Shown: piece after piece, positions 54,914-63,411 of the stretch
Layout of the letters: the number at the start of each line of letters is the position of its first letter
Numbering within the stretch: position 1 is the stretch's first letter
Assembly (NCBI RefSeq): GCF_003418935.1
Contig: NZ_QVMT01000020.1
Location: forward strand, 1 to 64,000
Reading direction: 5' to 3'
Source: Emticicia sp. C21
GTDB taxonomy: Bacteria; Bacteroidota; Bacteroidia; Cytophagales; Spirosomataceae
Length of the DNA: 64,000 nt
Translations under genes and position numbers: made by a program
Notes under the pieces: model-generated
Seen by the model: the letters and a program-made list of their open reading frames with translations, nothing else
What the model was told of the DNA's origin: nothing
Databases searched by the model: none

Positions 54914-56623
54914 TTATCTCCCTTTCCTCTTTGCCAGAAACGCCTCCATTTCCTCAAGGCTTAGGGCATTGAAAGTCATATCAGCAGTTAATCCACCTTT
55001 ACGTGCTACAGCCACGCCATAGTGCATATCGTGATAGCCTTCCATTTCGTGGGCATCGGGGTTGATGCTGAGCATCACACCTTTTTCTAAAGCATACTGA
55101 ATCCAGCGCCAATCTAAATCTAATCGGTAAGGGCTGGCATTAATTTCTATGATTACCCCATTATCAGCACAGGCATCAATGATTAATTTATAATCGATCG
55201 GGTAACCCTGCCTTGATAAAAGTAAGCGTCCCGTCGGATGTCCCAGGATAGTGGTATATGGGTTTTCTATGGCTCTCACAAGTCGCTCATTAGCCCGAGG
55301 CTCTGTCATATTCAGATTTGAGTGAACCGATGCCACGATATAATCAAAACTGGCTAAGATTTCATCCGGATAGTCTAATGAACCATCACCCAGAATATCA
55401 GATTCTATGCCTTTTAAAATTTTGAATGGCTTGCCACCTGCTGCATTCAGTTTCTTATTCAATTGCTCAATTTCGGCATGTTGTTGCTGCACTTTAGTAA
55501 TCAATAACCCGGAAGCATATTGTGCCGATTGGGAGTGATCAGCAATACCCAGATACTCAAAACCTAGTTCCTGACAATAACTTGCCATTTGTTCTAAAGA
55601 ATGGCGCCCATCAGAATAAGTCGAGTGGTTATGCACGATGCCTTTCAGACTTTCCCAGGTTACTAAGTCCTCGTTTTTGTGACTCTGAACCCAATCGAAC
55701 TCGAAATCCCCTACACGCATTTCAGGAATAATATATGGAATACCATACTTTTCATAAATCTCTTCTTCACCATTAAGGCCGTCAGTCTTACTTAGTTTTA
55801 GTAGAGTCTGTCCTTTTTCATTCTTGCGCTTCAGATGGTTAGCATCTGCCGAATAAATGAATTGCTTATGTACGAACTGATTGTTAGCTACCCATTTGAT
55901 TTCCAAATCTATTTTGTTGTCAAGGTAACGTCCTCTCCAGGTAAAAGGAGAAGAGATTTTTGGGTCTTCAACAAAACTCTCAGGTAAATTGGCAAAGAAA
56001 CCTCCGGTATGTCCATCTGCATTGCTAACCAAAAATAACAACGATTCAACTATTTCGTTTTTGCGTCTTACCTCACCTGATATTTCAACCTTAGCAAAAG
56101 ATTTTTGTAATTCTTCTTTAATCACCTCAGCCAGCGCCTGTGCTTTATCCATACGTAACTTACCTGCCTGACTATTCACAAATGCAATAGATTGAAGAAT
56201 TGACTCCTGCGTTTTTCCTCCAAATCCTTTTACTTTCGCAAGACTACCATTTTCACACGCTATTTGCAGGTCGTTGATATTATCAATCCCTAATTCTTTC
56301 CAGAGAACTTTTATCTTTTTTACACCAATGCCCTTTATTTTAAACATATCAATCACTCCCTCTGGCGTGTTAGCCAGCAATTCCTGCAACTCTTTCAATG
56401 TTCCTGTGCTGACAATCTCTATGATTTTACCTGCCATCGTCTTCCCTACTCCTTGAATCTGCGTAAGTTGTCCGAAATCCAAAGTGGCCAAATCTCCGGT
56501 ATATTTGTCCATATAATAGATTGCATTTGTATAAACTCTTACCCGGAGTTCGTCAGCATCGTGCAATTCCATTAACTTTGCGGTAATTTCAAGTGTTTCT
56601 ACGATATAGGAATTAGTAACCAT
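54914..56623 (-). CDS. polX: PolX-family protein (HhH, PHP) with a degenerate polymerase site
   Basis: A 569-residue protein. Residues 1-100 carry the helix-hairpin-helix IQGVGKTMAGKI and IKGIGVKKIKVLW, with a palm-like domain after. The C-terminal 235 residues form a PHP domain (GIVHNHSTYSDGRHSLEQM, GIADHSQSAQ, GIESDILGDG, VASVHS, INPDAH) that in bacterial PolX is a 3'-5' exonuclease or AP-endonuclease. In the polymerase domain the expected G-S-(x)8-D-x-D is replaced by GEVRRKNEIVESLLF (183-197), so two of three catalytic aspartates are gone, leaving IDLEI. It is predicted to keep nuclease but not polymerase activity. Confidence 0.88.
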   Translation of the reverse strand: MVTNSYIVETLEITAKLMELHDADELRVRVYTNAIYYMDKYTGDLATLDFGQLTQIQGVGKTMAGKIIEIVSTGTLKELQELLANTPEGVIDMFKIKGIGVKKIKVLWKELGIDNINDLQIACENGSLAKVKGFGGKTQESILQSIAFVNSQAGKLRMDKAQALAEVIKEELQKSFAKVEISGEVRRKNEIVESLLFLVSNADGHTGGFFANLPESFVEDPKISSPFTWRGRYLDNKIDLEIKWVANNQFVHKQFIYSADANHLKRKNEKGQTLLKLSKTDGLNGEEEIYEKYGIPYIIPEMRVGDFEFDWVQSHKNEDLVTWESLKGIVHNHSTYSDGRHSLEQMASYCQELGFEYLGIADHSQSAQYASGLLITKVQQQHAEIEQLNKKLNAAGGKPFKILKGIESDILGDGSLDYPDEILASFDYIVASVHSNLNMTEPRANERLVRAIENPYTTILGHPTGRLLLSRQGYPIDYKLIIDACADNGVIIEINASPYRLDLDWRWIQYALEKGVMLSINPDAHEMEGYHDMHYGVAVARKGGLTADMTFNALSLEEMEAFLAKRKGR

Positions 56624-56682
56624 AGGTTTAAATCAATTGGAATGAGGTCAATATTATTCAGATTCAAAGTAAGCAATAAATT

Positions 56683-57075
56683 ATGAGAAAGATATTGTTT
56701 TGTATGCTAATTTCTATTACTGCAACGGCGCAGAATCCAACGCTGAAAATCAATATCAAGGGGTTTGAAAGCAATAAAGGCACCTTGATGTTAGAGGTAC
56801 TAGATACTCAAAAAAAGCCAGTTAAAAGGTTAGTTCAACCCGTTGCCAATAAACAAGTATCGGTTGAGCTTAAGGATTTAAATACAGGGCAGTATTCAGT
56901 AAGAGTATTTCACGACGAAAATGATAATAAGAAACTAGATACAGGTATGTTTGGAATTCCAAAAGAAGGATGGGGAATGTCAAATAATGTAAAAGCTATT
57001 ATGGGGCCTCCTGATTTTAAGGAAAGTTTATTCTGGTTGAAAGAAGATAAGACCTTAGAGATTTTACTGAAGTGA
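56683..57075 (+). CDS. DUF2141 domain-containing secreted protein
   Basis: A 130-residue protein with a short signal peptide ending ITATAQ. NIKGFESNKGTLMLEVLDT, LNTGQYSVRVFHDENDNKKLDTGMFGIPKEGWGMSNN and FKESLFWLKE are the DUF2141 signature, an immunoglobulin-like periplasmic domain of unknown function common in this phylum. It is monocistronic, convergent with thyA. Confidence 0.9.
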   Translation: MRKILFCMLISITATAQNPTLKINIKGFESNKGTLMLEVLDTQKKPVKRLVQPVANKQVSVELKDLNTGQYSVRVFHDENDNKKLDTGMFGIPKEGWGMSNNVKAIMGPPDFKESLFWLKEDKTLEILLK

Positions 57076-57109
57076 GATAAAATATAACTCCTATTCCTTC
57101 ACGGGTCGT

Positions 57110-57148
57110 CCTAAATCCCTTTCCCAACTGTGGGGAAAGGGACTTAAG
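57110..57148. terminator. Convergent hairpin between DUF2141 gene and thyA
   Basis: CCTAAATCCCTTTCCC pairs with GGGAAAGGGACTTAAG apart from two positions, around an AACTGTG loop. No T run follows on either strand, so termination strength is uncertain. Confidence 0.55.
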
Positions 57149-57160
57149 TAGTGGTTAAAT

Positions 57161-57955
57161 TTACACCGCGACCGGAGCCTTAATGGCCGGATACGGATCA
57201 TATTCTTCTAATTTAAAATCTTCAAATTTGAAATCAAAAATGCTTTTTACCTCCGGGTTTATCCACATTTTAGGTAGTTTACGCGGTTGTCTTGATAATT
57301 GCAGCTCTACCTGCTCCAGGTGATTTGAATAAATATGTGTATCACCACCTGTCCAGATAAATTCATAAGGTTCTAAACCACATTCCTGAGCAATCATCAT
57401 AGTAAATAAAGCATACGAAGCGATATTGAAAGGCACTCCCAAAAATACGTCTGCACTACGTTGGTATAACTGACAAGACAATTTATTATCGGCTACATAA
57501 AACTGAAATAGTGCATGACAAGGCATCAAAGCCATTTGCGAAAGCTCGCCTACGTTCCAGGCTGAAACAATAATCCGACGGGAATCAGGAGAGTTTTTTA
57601 ACTGTTTTAATACTTCCTTCAACTGGTCTATGCTACGACCATCTGTTGTTTCCCAACTGCGCCATTGTTTACCATAAACAGGCCCAAGATTACCCTCGGC
57701 ATCTGCCCATTCGTCCCAGATAGATACCCCGTTTTCTTTTAGATATGCCGTATTGGTTTCACCTTTGATAAACCACAACAATTCATGAATGATGGATTTG
57801 GTATGTACCTTTTTGGTTGTAACTAACGGAAAGCCTTCTTGTAGATTAAATCGCATCTGATAACCAAAAACACTGATGGTCCCTGTACCTGTTCGGTCTG
57901 TTTTTTTTGTTCCGTTTTCTAATATATGACGTAGTAAGTCCTGGTATTGTTTCAT
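57161..57955 (-). CDS. thyA: Thymidylate synthase
   Basis: A 264-residue enzyme converting dUMP to dTMP with methylenetetrahydrofolate. [17 protein letters not shown] and the catalytic cysteine C146 in [13 protein letters not shown] match Escherichia coli ThyA exactly in position, and [23 protein letters not shown] is the dUMP-binding region. The length equals the family standard. TACCTTTG on the minus strand (57993-57986), about 30 bases before the start, fits a -7 element. Confidence 0.97.
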   Translation of the reverse strand: MKQYQDLLRHILENGTKKTDRTGTGTISVFGYQMRFNLQEGFPLVTTKKVHTKSIIHELLWFIKGETNTAYLKENGVSIWDEWADAEGNLGPVYGKQWRSWETTDGRSIDQLKEVLKQLKNSPDSRRIIVSAWNVGELSQMALMPCHALFQFYVADNKLSCQLYQRSADVFLGVPFNIASYALFTMMIAQECGLEPYEFIWTGGDTHIYSNHLEQVELQLSRQPRKLPKMWINPEVKSIFDFKFEDFKLEEYDPYPAIKAPVAV

Positions 57956-57985
57956 GGATGATTATGCCTATTTGGAATTATTTTG

Positions 57986-57993
57986 CAAAGGTA
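57986..57993 (-). promoter_or_regulatory. -7 element of the thyA promoter
   Basis: On the minus strand TACCTTTG matches the TAnnTTTG consensus 31 bases before the thyA start. The -33 region has no good TTTG match, so confidence is limited. Confidence 0.4.
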
Positions 57994-58020
57994 ATAAATC
58001 TAATATTAGTAGAAGTCATT

Positions 58021-58120
58021 TTTTACCACGGAGTTGCACTGAGTTGGAAATACAGAGTTTCACAGGGTTTCTTTCCCTCCGTGAAACTCTGTGCCGCCCT
58101 CCGTGCACCTCCGTGGTAAA
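58021..58120. repeat. Inverted ACCACGGAG-type intergenic repeat
   Basis: The left arm (TTTACCACGGAGTTGCACTG...CAGAGTTTCACAGGG) and the right arm, read on the minus strand (TTTACCACGGAGGTGCACGG...CAGAGTTTCACGGAGGG), are imperfect copies of each other around a TTTCTTT loop. The element fills the gap between thyA and the acyl-CoA dehydrogenase gene. A single related arm is at 26344-26390. Confidence 0.75.
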
Positions 58121-58135
58121 TTAAATAATTAAGCG

Positions 58136-60397
58136 CTACAAAAACGCAATAGGCGCTGACAGGCATGAATCGGGGATATCAAATGCCTCTACTAATGGCA
58201 CAGCATCAGTTCTTATTTCCCAGCATAACTGATTGACCAGTTTTCTGATGGCCTTGGTTTTAGGGGCTTCCATATAGCCCTCTTCCAGATACCAGCCTTT
58301 GTTCTTTTCAATCTGCGACAGGGCAAATAATTGTTTCAACTTGGTTAAAATACTTTTCGCGCCTTCATCTTCTACTCGACTAACTATAAGTTGAAACTGC
58401 TCGAGCATTATACGGTCAAGATAAGCCTGTGATACATCCAACATCTGATGTTGTGCCACATTGAAAGCATCATATGAGTCCAATCCGCTATCAATCAATT
58501 TTTTCAAACGTTTGGCAGCTGATGCCAGAATTACTTTTTCACGGTATTCAAACGCATTTTTATGAAAAGTATCATCCATTAAATGTGCTTCATCAGTTTT
58601 GCGGGTAGCCATCGGGTTCTTCTGCATAATGATAGTTTTGGTTTGCTCATATACATAGTTCAGCATACCTATCTTATCCATATTTTCAAACGACTTCCTG
58701 AATTCAGATAAACGACTTTTAGCTACTAATTGCATCAATACCGTATTATCGCCCTCAAAAGTGGTATAGATTTCAGTATCATTTTTAAGGGCATCAATGC
58801 GGTTTTCGGATAGATACCCTTTCCCACCGCAAGACTCACGGCATTCTTGCAGAATATCTCTTGCACTCCAGGTTACATAAGACTTCATTCCGGCAGCCAG
58901 GGCCTCTATCTCCTGCATTTCTTCCTCGGTTCTGTTTAAGAAACGCTCAGTGAGATATTGCAAGCCAAAATGCATGGCATAGGTTTTAGCTAATAATGGC
59001 ATTAATCGGCGTTGATGCATACGGTAGTTAAGAATGGGCACTTCTGAACCTCCTTCAGGGCCGAATTGTCGACGTTGATCACCATATTTAATAGCAATTG
59101 CCAGACCTGATTTTGAAGCAGAGAGTGCCGAACGAGGGATACCAATCCTCCCGCCTACCAAAGTACCTAACATCGTAAAAAAGCGTCGGTTATCGCTTGG
59201 TATCGGGCTTTCAAATTCTCCTTTATCATTTACCGAAGCAAATCGATCGAGCATATCTTCTTTCGGAATTACTACGTTATCGAAAATGATGGTACCATTA
59301 TCAACCCCATTCAAACCCATCTTAAGACCGCAGTCACCTATTGTAATCCCTTTTAGCGTTTTCCCTTTTTTATCTCGCAATGGCACCACAAAGGCATTGA
59401 CACCATAGTTCTTTCCGTCAATGATTAATTGCGCGAAAACAGTTGCCATTTGACCATGTATAGCAGCATTGCCTATATATTCTTTCTGCGCTTTGGCGTG
59501 TGGTGTATGGATGGTAAATGTCTGCCTCTCATGATTATAGGTAGCCGTAGTTTCAATACCTTTTACATTAGAGCCATGGTTAGTTTCGGTCATGGCAAAG
59601 CAGCCGGGCAGCTCTAATGAACCAATAGATTTCAGGTATTTTTTATAATGTTTTTCTGTTCCTAAAAACATCACACTCATACCCCACAACCCAAACTGCA
59701 CACCAAATTTAATTACCAAACTAAGGTCATGATAGCTGAGGGTTTCCATAATGGCAAAGTAATCGGCAATGTTTTCACCACCACCATATTTCTTGGGATA
59801 AGCCATATTTCCTAAGTTCTCATCAGCTAATATTTTGCACCATTGTAAGACTTTCTCACGATACACATGTATATCGGTTGAAGTTTCATAGGCAAATTCA
59901 GGTCGACTAATTACGTCTTTCACTCTTTTTATAATACCAGCATACTCTCCATCAAGCAGTTGGGTTAATTTTTGGGTATCAAAACTGCTGGCTGTCTGAT
60001 GAACAGAGGTAAAAGTGTTCTCGAAGGTCTTAAACTGACTGATTGCCTCCTCACCCGCTAGTCCCAGATTAAATTCAAGGTTGGTAAAAACAGACTCAAG
60101 GTCGATAATGGTTTTATCGTTTTTGGCTAACCATACCGAAATATCGAATATATCTTTGGCATCGGGCAAAGCCTTTAACCCCTCTTCTATCTCAGCTTTC
60201 CATTGAGCCAATTGTTGTCTTGACGGAGGAGAAGTAATGTCAACCTCTGCCATCAATTGCTTTTGCTCACTTTGGCTCAACCAACTCTGATCATCAATAA
60301 ATTGTTTTAAGGTGCTTAACTCTTTCTGGGTTAAAAGGTCATCAGACCATACGATATAAAAAAGCGGAAGAAAGGCTTTTAGTTTTGTGTTCTCCAT
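58136..60397 (-). CDS. Acyl-CoA dehydrogenase, long form
   Basis: A 753-residue flavoenzyme, much longer than the usual 380-400. N-terminal 130 residues are helical with no known motif. Residues 165-560 form the acyl-CoA dehydrogenase/oxidase core: NMAYPKKYGGGENIADYFAI, GCFAMTETNHGSNVKGIETTATY and GDQRRQFGP. The C-terminal segment ILQECRESCGGKGYLSENRIDALKNDTEIYTTFEGDNTVLMQ follows acyl-CoA oxidases, including the catalytic-glutamate region. It probably takes part in beta-oxidation. Whether it is a true dehydrogenase or an oxidase is not certain. Confidence 0.88.
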   Translation of the reverse strand: MENTKLKAFLPLFYIVWSDDLLTQKELSTLKQFIDDQSWLSQSEQKQLMAEVDITSPPSRQQLAQWKAEIEEGLKALPDAKDIFDISVWLAKNDKTIIDLESVFTNLEFNLGLAGEEAISQFKTFENTFTSVHQTASSFDTQKLTQLLDGEYAGIIKRVKDVISRPEFAYETSTDIHVYREKVLQWCKILADENLGNMAYPKKYGGGENIADYFAIMETLSYHDLSLVIKFGVQFGLWGMSVMFLGTEKHYKKYLKSIGSLELPGCFAMTETNHGSNVKGIETTATYNHERQTFTIHTPHAKAQKEYIGNAAIHGQMATVFAQLIIDGKNYGVNAFVVPLRDKKGKTLKGITIGDCGLKMGLNGVDNGTIIFDNVVIPKEDMLDRFASVNDKGEFESPIPSDNRRFFTMLGTLVGGRIGIPRSALSASKSGLAIAIKYGDQRRQFGPEGGSEVPILNYRMHQRRLMPLLAKTYAMHFGLQYLTERFLNRTEEEMQEIEALAAGMKSYVTWSARDILQECRESCGGKGYLSENRIDALKNDTEIYTTFEGDNTVLMQLVAKSRLSEFRKSFENMDKIGMLNYVYEQTKTIIMQKNPMATRKTDEAHLMDDTFHKNAFEYREKVILASAAKRLKKLIDSGLDSYDAFNVAQHQMLDVSQAYLDRIMLEQFQLIVSRVEDEGAKSILTKLKQLFALSQIEKNKGWYLEEGYMEAPKTKAIRKLVNQLCWEIRTDAVPLVEAFDIPDSCLSAPIAFL

Positions 60398-60536
60398 TTG
60401 GTTCGGTTGTGTTTTATGATGAGGGTAAAGGTAGGGATTTAATTGTGAATGGCGAATGGCGAATTAGTGAATAAATATTGAGTGTACCTCCTTAGTGGTT
60501 ACTTTAATAATTGAGGAACCATTGCTTTTCTCGGTT
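60398..60536. other. Intergenic segment upstream of the acyl-CoA dehydrogenase gene
   Basis: It contains AT-rich DNA with GAATGGCGAATGGCGAATTAGTGA (60447-60470) and no gene. Confidence 0.4.
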
Positions 60537-60738
60537 AAAATGACTCCCACTTTATTGGTAACCTTTTCTAACTCCATTTATTGGTTGATACCTGGAAACT
60601 ATCGCTTCGCTGTTATTCTAATTCAAAAAGGTTCCCACCATATTGGTAACCTTTTCCGCCTCCAATTTAGTGATAGAGACTTGGAAACCATCACTATCCT
60701 GATTCATAAAGGTTCCCAAAATATTGGCAACCTTTTTT
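60537..60738. repeat. Three tandem 81-88-bp hairpin units
   Basis: Units begin near 60537, 60625 and 60706. Each has a core AAAGGTTCCC...TATTGG(T/C)AACCTTTT; in unit two AAAAGGTT pairs with AACCTTTT around ACCA-TAT-TGGT. The first unit is diverged and the third is truncated. A plus-strand open frame at 60495-60752 spans them and shows the matching repeated peptide (ILIQKGSHHIGNLF, ILIHKGSQNIGNLF), but I do not regard it as a gene. Confidence 0.65.
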
Positions 60739-60998
60739 CGATGTCACTTTAATTGACTTTGGCTTCTTTTCTCTCATATCAATAGTTGTTCTACAGACGG
60801 CTAATTACGATTGTTATCCAAGACTGGGCGTTCCCGACTGGGTATTCCCTAAATTTCCGACTTAGTACTGTGTTTGCAAAGTGTTCAGGAAGATTTTTGA
60901 TATAATCAGACTGTTTGTTATATGAAAATTATTTTGTCTTAAAATGATAGCAGCGTAATCAATACGTTTTTTGAGAAAAACAAAATTCTTAAATTACC
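60739..60998. other. Intergenic segment after the tandem repeats
   Basis: About 260 bases with no gene or RNA that I can identify. Confidence 0.4.
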
Positions 60999-61475
60999 TC
61001 ACATATAAAACTTCTGTCCCTTTTCTATTTTTTCTAAGGTTTTTACGATTCTGTCGGCCCTGGTTTCATCAGTCTTGGCTGAGTAAATCCAATTGATAAA
61101 GCCTTTTTTCTCTCCTTCCGAATAAGTCTCAAATTTCTCATAAAGCCCTGATTCATTTTGCAGGCATTCTACTAACTCTTCAGGAATATCAATGGGCAAA
61201 TCGTCTGAAAACAATATTACGCGCACTTTATCTCCCGCCTGTTTCTTTATTTTCTTCCTGATTTCGAGTCTCACTGCCAGAAATAATTTCCCGTTGCGCA
61301 TAGGCATAAGATTATAACTTCTGATTTCAAAATCATCAATAGTGCCTCTTACTCTCACCCAACCGAAAGGCGAGTTTTTATCCTGTGGTATTTGCGGTAT
61401 CTCGGCAAAAGTCCAGCCACCTTTGCCCTCAAATTTTTGGAGTAAGAATTCATCATTAATCAGTGGCGTTTCCAT
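60999..61475 (-). CDS. YdeI/OmpD-associated family protein with DUF1905 domain
   Basis: A 158-residue cytoplasmic protein. Residues 12-95 match DUF1905 (GGWTFAEIPQIPQDKNSPFGWVRVRGTIDDFEIRSYNLMPMRNG), and the C-terminal part (FINWIYSAKTDETRADRIVKTLEKIEKG) is the YdeI/OmpD-associated domain. Function is unknown. Its start codon shares one base with the stop of the TfoX-like gene, so both are translated together. Confidence 0.9.
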   Translation of the reverse strand: METPLINDEFLLQKFEGKGGWTFAEIPQIPQDKNSPFGWVRVRGTIDDFEIRSYNLMPMRNGKLFLAVRLEIRKKIKKQAGDKVRVILFSDDLPIDIPEELVECLQNESGLYEKFETYSEGEKKGFINWIYSAKTDETRADRIVKTLEKIEKGQKFYM

Positions 61476-61831
61476 TATTTCTTCGATTTTTTGGCTAAAG
61501 GATTATAATCCAGACATTTCTGTATCCAATTCGCCAGATTTTTTTGGTTCTTCAAACCAATTTCAAGCACATAAATATACCCTTTCATAGGTTTACCTGT
61601 AAAATTCATGGGTGTACAACTGACATCTTCCAATGCAGCTTCATAATCCTGTTCACTTAATCGGCAAAGCAATACATCTTCTCCTGTTTTCTTATCAATA
61701 TGAGTTCCGCAGCACATTTTGTCATCAACCATGATGCATACACCACTGAACATTTTCTTTTCTGAAAATACCGCTTGTTTATCCATCAGGATTTCTCTTA
61801 TTCTTTGCAGGAGAGTTTCATTGTAGGGCAT
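61475..61831 (-). CDS. TfoX/Sxy family protein (N-terminal domain only)
   Basis: A 118-residue protein. ILMDKQAVFSEKKMFSGVCIMVDDKMCCGTH and the C-terminal GKPMKGYIYV match the TfoX N-terminal domain. TfoX regulates competence in gamma-proteobacteria, but short stand-alone versions in other phyla have no established role. The downstream YdeI-like gene overlaps its stop by one base. Confidence 0.88.
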   Translation of the reverse strand: MPYNETLLQRIREILMDKQAVFSEKKMFSGVCIMVDDKMCCGTHIDKKTGEDVLLCRLSEQDYEAALEDVSCTPMNFTGKPMKGYIYVLEIGLKNQKNLANWIQKCLDYNPLAKKSKK

Positions 61832-61970
61832 TGCTTTGCTATTAAGATTATGATGATAAAGATAGGTAATTAATAGTGAATGATGAATTAGCGAATATGA
61901 TATTTAATAATAGGTGGAGACAACGACAACGCCGTGTCTACTTGGTGGAATATAGCGGGAGATAAATACA

Positions 61971-62001
61971 AAAAAAAGTCCCCGAACAATTCGGGGACCA
62001 T
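61971..62001 (-). terminator. Terminator after the small secreted protein gene
   Basis: On the minus strand GTCCCCGAA pairs with TTCGGGGAC around TTG and is followed by seven T residues. Confidence 0.85.
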
Positions 62002-62061
62002 TTTCTAATAATCAAAAACAGAAAAATATTATACTACTAGGTACTTTAGGTTAAAACAACT

Positions 62062-62271
62062 TTAGTTAGCGTGCTTGGCTTTGCCTTCTCTTTTGGCTGC
62101 TTCTTTCATTTCTTTTGCACATTCTTTTTCCATAGCCTTGTTGCAACACTTCGTTTCTTGCTTATCTTTTTTCTTTTTGATTTTACCCCAATCAAAAGCA
62201 TAGGCAGAAACTCCGACAAAAACACTTAAAAATGCAATACTCAGGACACGACGAAACAGTGAGGTTTTCAT
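62062..62271 (-). CDS. Small secreted basic protein
   Basis: A 69-residue protein from the ATG at 62271 (a longer frame begins at 62325). It has a signal peptide MKTSLFRRVLSIAFLSVFVGVSAYA, then a lysine-rich stretch KIKKKKDKQETKCCNKAMEKECAKEMKEAAKREGKAKHAN with a CC pair and a third cysteine. I recognise no family. The position of the terminator and the signal peptide support a real gene. Confidence 0.7.
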   Translation of the reverse strand: MKTSLFRRVLSIAFLSVFVGVSAYAFDWGKIKKKKDKQETKCCNKAMEKECAKEMKEAAKREGKAKHAN

Positions 62272-62432
62272 AGTGATAATAATGTTATAGTTGAAAAACA
62301 CGTATATTCTTGTTATCACAAACACTATGCCAACTCCCCCTTATAGCTAAATATTGCAATTAGCTCTGTTTCTTTGAATAAGCATCTTCCCTATCCGTCG
62401 TTATTTAAACCTTAAAGTATTATTTTTCCTAT

Positions 62433-62861
62433 CTATACGTCCTCATTTAATGAATACGAATGCGTAATTACTGCTGAGGCTGATAATTGCGCTGTTGCTG
62501 AGCAATATTTTTCCATTGAGAGCTTGATGGCTCTTTCTATTTTCTCAGGGTCTATAGTGCCTTTAAAAGCAAAGTGCACATTAATATTTCTGAATGGTTT
62601 CATTTCTGTACCCTCTATCTGTACACGTTCGCCCTCCACAGAGATTTTCAAATCTTCAATTACCTGGCGTTGTTTTTTTAGTACTAATATCACATCAATG
62701 GCTGTACATCCACCTAAGCCCATTAATAACAATTCCATGGGTCTTGCACCAAGGTTTTGTCCGCCAATGTCAACATTAGCATCTATATTTACGCCTACGC
62801 CTGATGTTCCTTTGGCTTCAAAATGAAACGCATCATCTACTCTGACTAATTCAACTTTCAT
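62433..62861 (-). CDS. OsmC-family protein
   Basis: A 142-residue protein of the OsmC/Ohr fold. LLMGLGGCTAIDVILVLKKQRQVIEDLKISVEGER contains the first redox cysteine and SMEKYCSATAQLSASAVITHSY the second. These enzymes reduce organic hydroperoxides with a cysteine pair; some members have other sulphur-related functions. It is a single gene. Confidence 0.9.
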   Translation of the reverse strand: MKVELVRVDDAFHFEAKGTSGVGVNIDANVDIGGQNLGARPMELLLMGLGGCTAIDVILVLKKQRQVIEDLKISVEGERVQIEGTEMKPFRNINVHFAFKGTIDPEKIERAIKLSMEKYCSATAQLSASAVITHSYSLNEDV

Positions 62862-62964
62862 ATTTTTATTTTTTGTAGTGCTTATTAAGTGGTTTCTTAT
62901 AAGATTTTTTAATAAGAAATGTGTCTATGGCATTCGATATCTTCCTGACCCTTATACCCTAGTT

Positions 62965-63140
62965 GTTACTTTTTTTAGCTGAAATAAAGTAACCAAAAAA
63001 GCAGGACAGCCTGTCCGGGAATCATTTAAACTCGTACATTAAAAAAACAAAATATATTTGCTATATAACTCAATCTCTGCCCGGTTTTTAATCGTCCTCA
63101 AATATGAAATGATGTTTTAAGGTTACAATTTTAGTTGTTA
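62965..63140. repeat. Dispersed intergenic repeat, copy B
   Basis: Blocks match copy A (21642-21805) in the same order: GTTACTTTTTTTAGCTGAAA with AAAGTAAC, then AATCATTTAAACTCG, a variable centre, and AAATGATGTTTTAAGGTTA followed by TTTTAGTTGTTA. Confidence 0.7.
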
Positions 63141-63411
63141 CGCTAAGAATTATAGTTCTATTAATACAACATATATTTCTGATGTTAAAGTTTCGGGAGT
63201 TAAATGAACTAGGAATTCATTTATATCTATTTTCCCGTCCCTCCCCATACTCCGTTTGCTTCTCCGCTTTAATTATTGAAACTTTTTTAAGAAATTGCAA
63301 GTCCAAACAGCTTTTGGCTAAACTATTTATTTATACAACCATCGTTTCAGAATCCGATTCGACAGCAAATAAAACAGTTTTTCTAAAGATAAAGCGAAAA
63401 AACCCGATAAA
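63141..63411. other. Upstream region of gatA
   Basis: About 270 bases with no supported gene. An 83-codon frame (63182-63433) overlaps the gatA start in another frame and is unlikely to be real. Confidence 0.4.

Noticed and set aside
60537-60738. CRISPR array
   Set aside because: Only three diverged units of unequal length occur, with no regular repeat-spacer pattern and no cas genes.
60495-60752. 85-codon open frame over the tandem hairpin units
   Set aside because: The repeated peptide simply mirrors the DNA repeat, and there is no start context or known domain.
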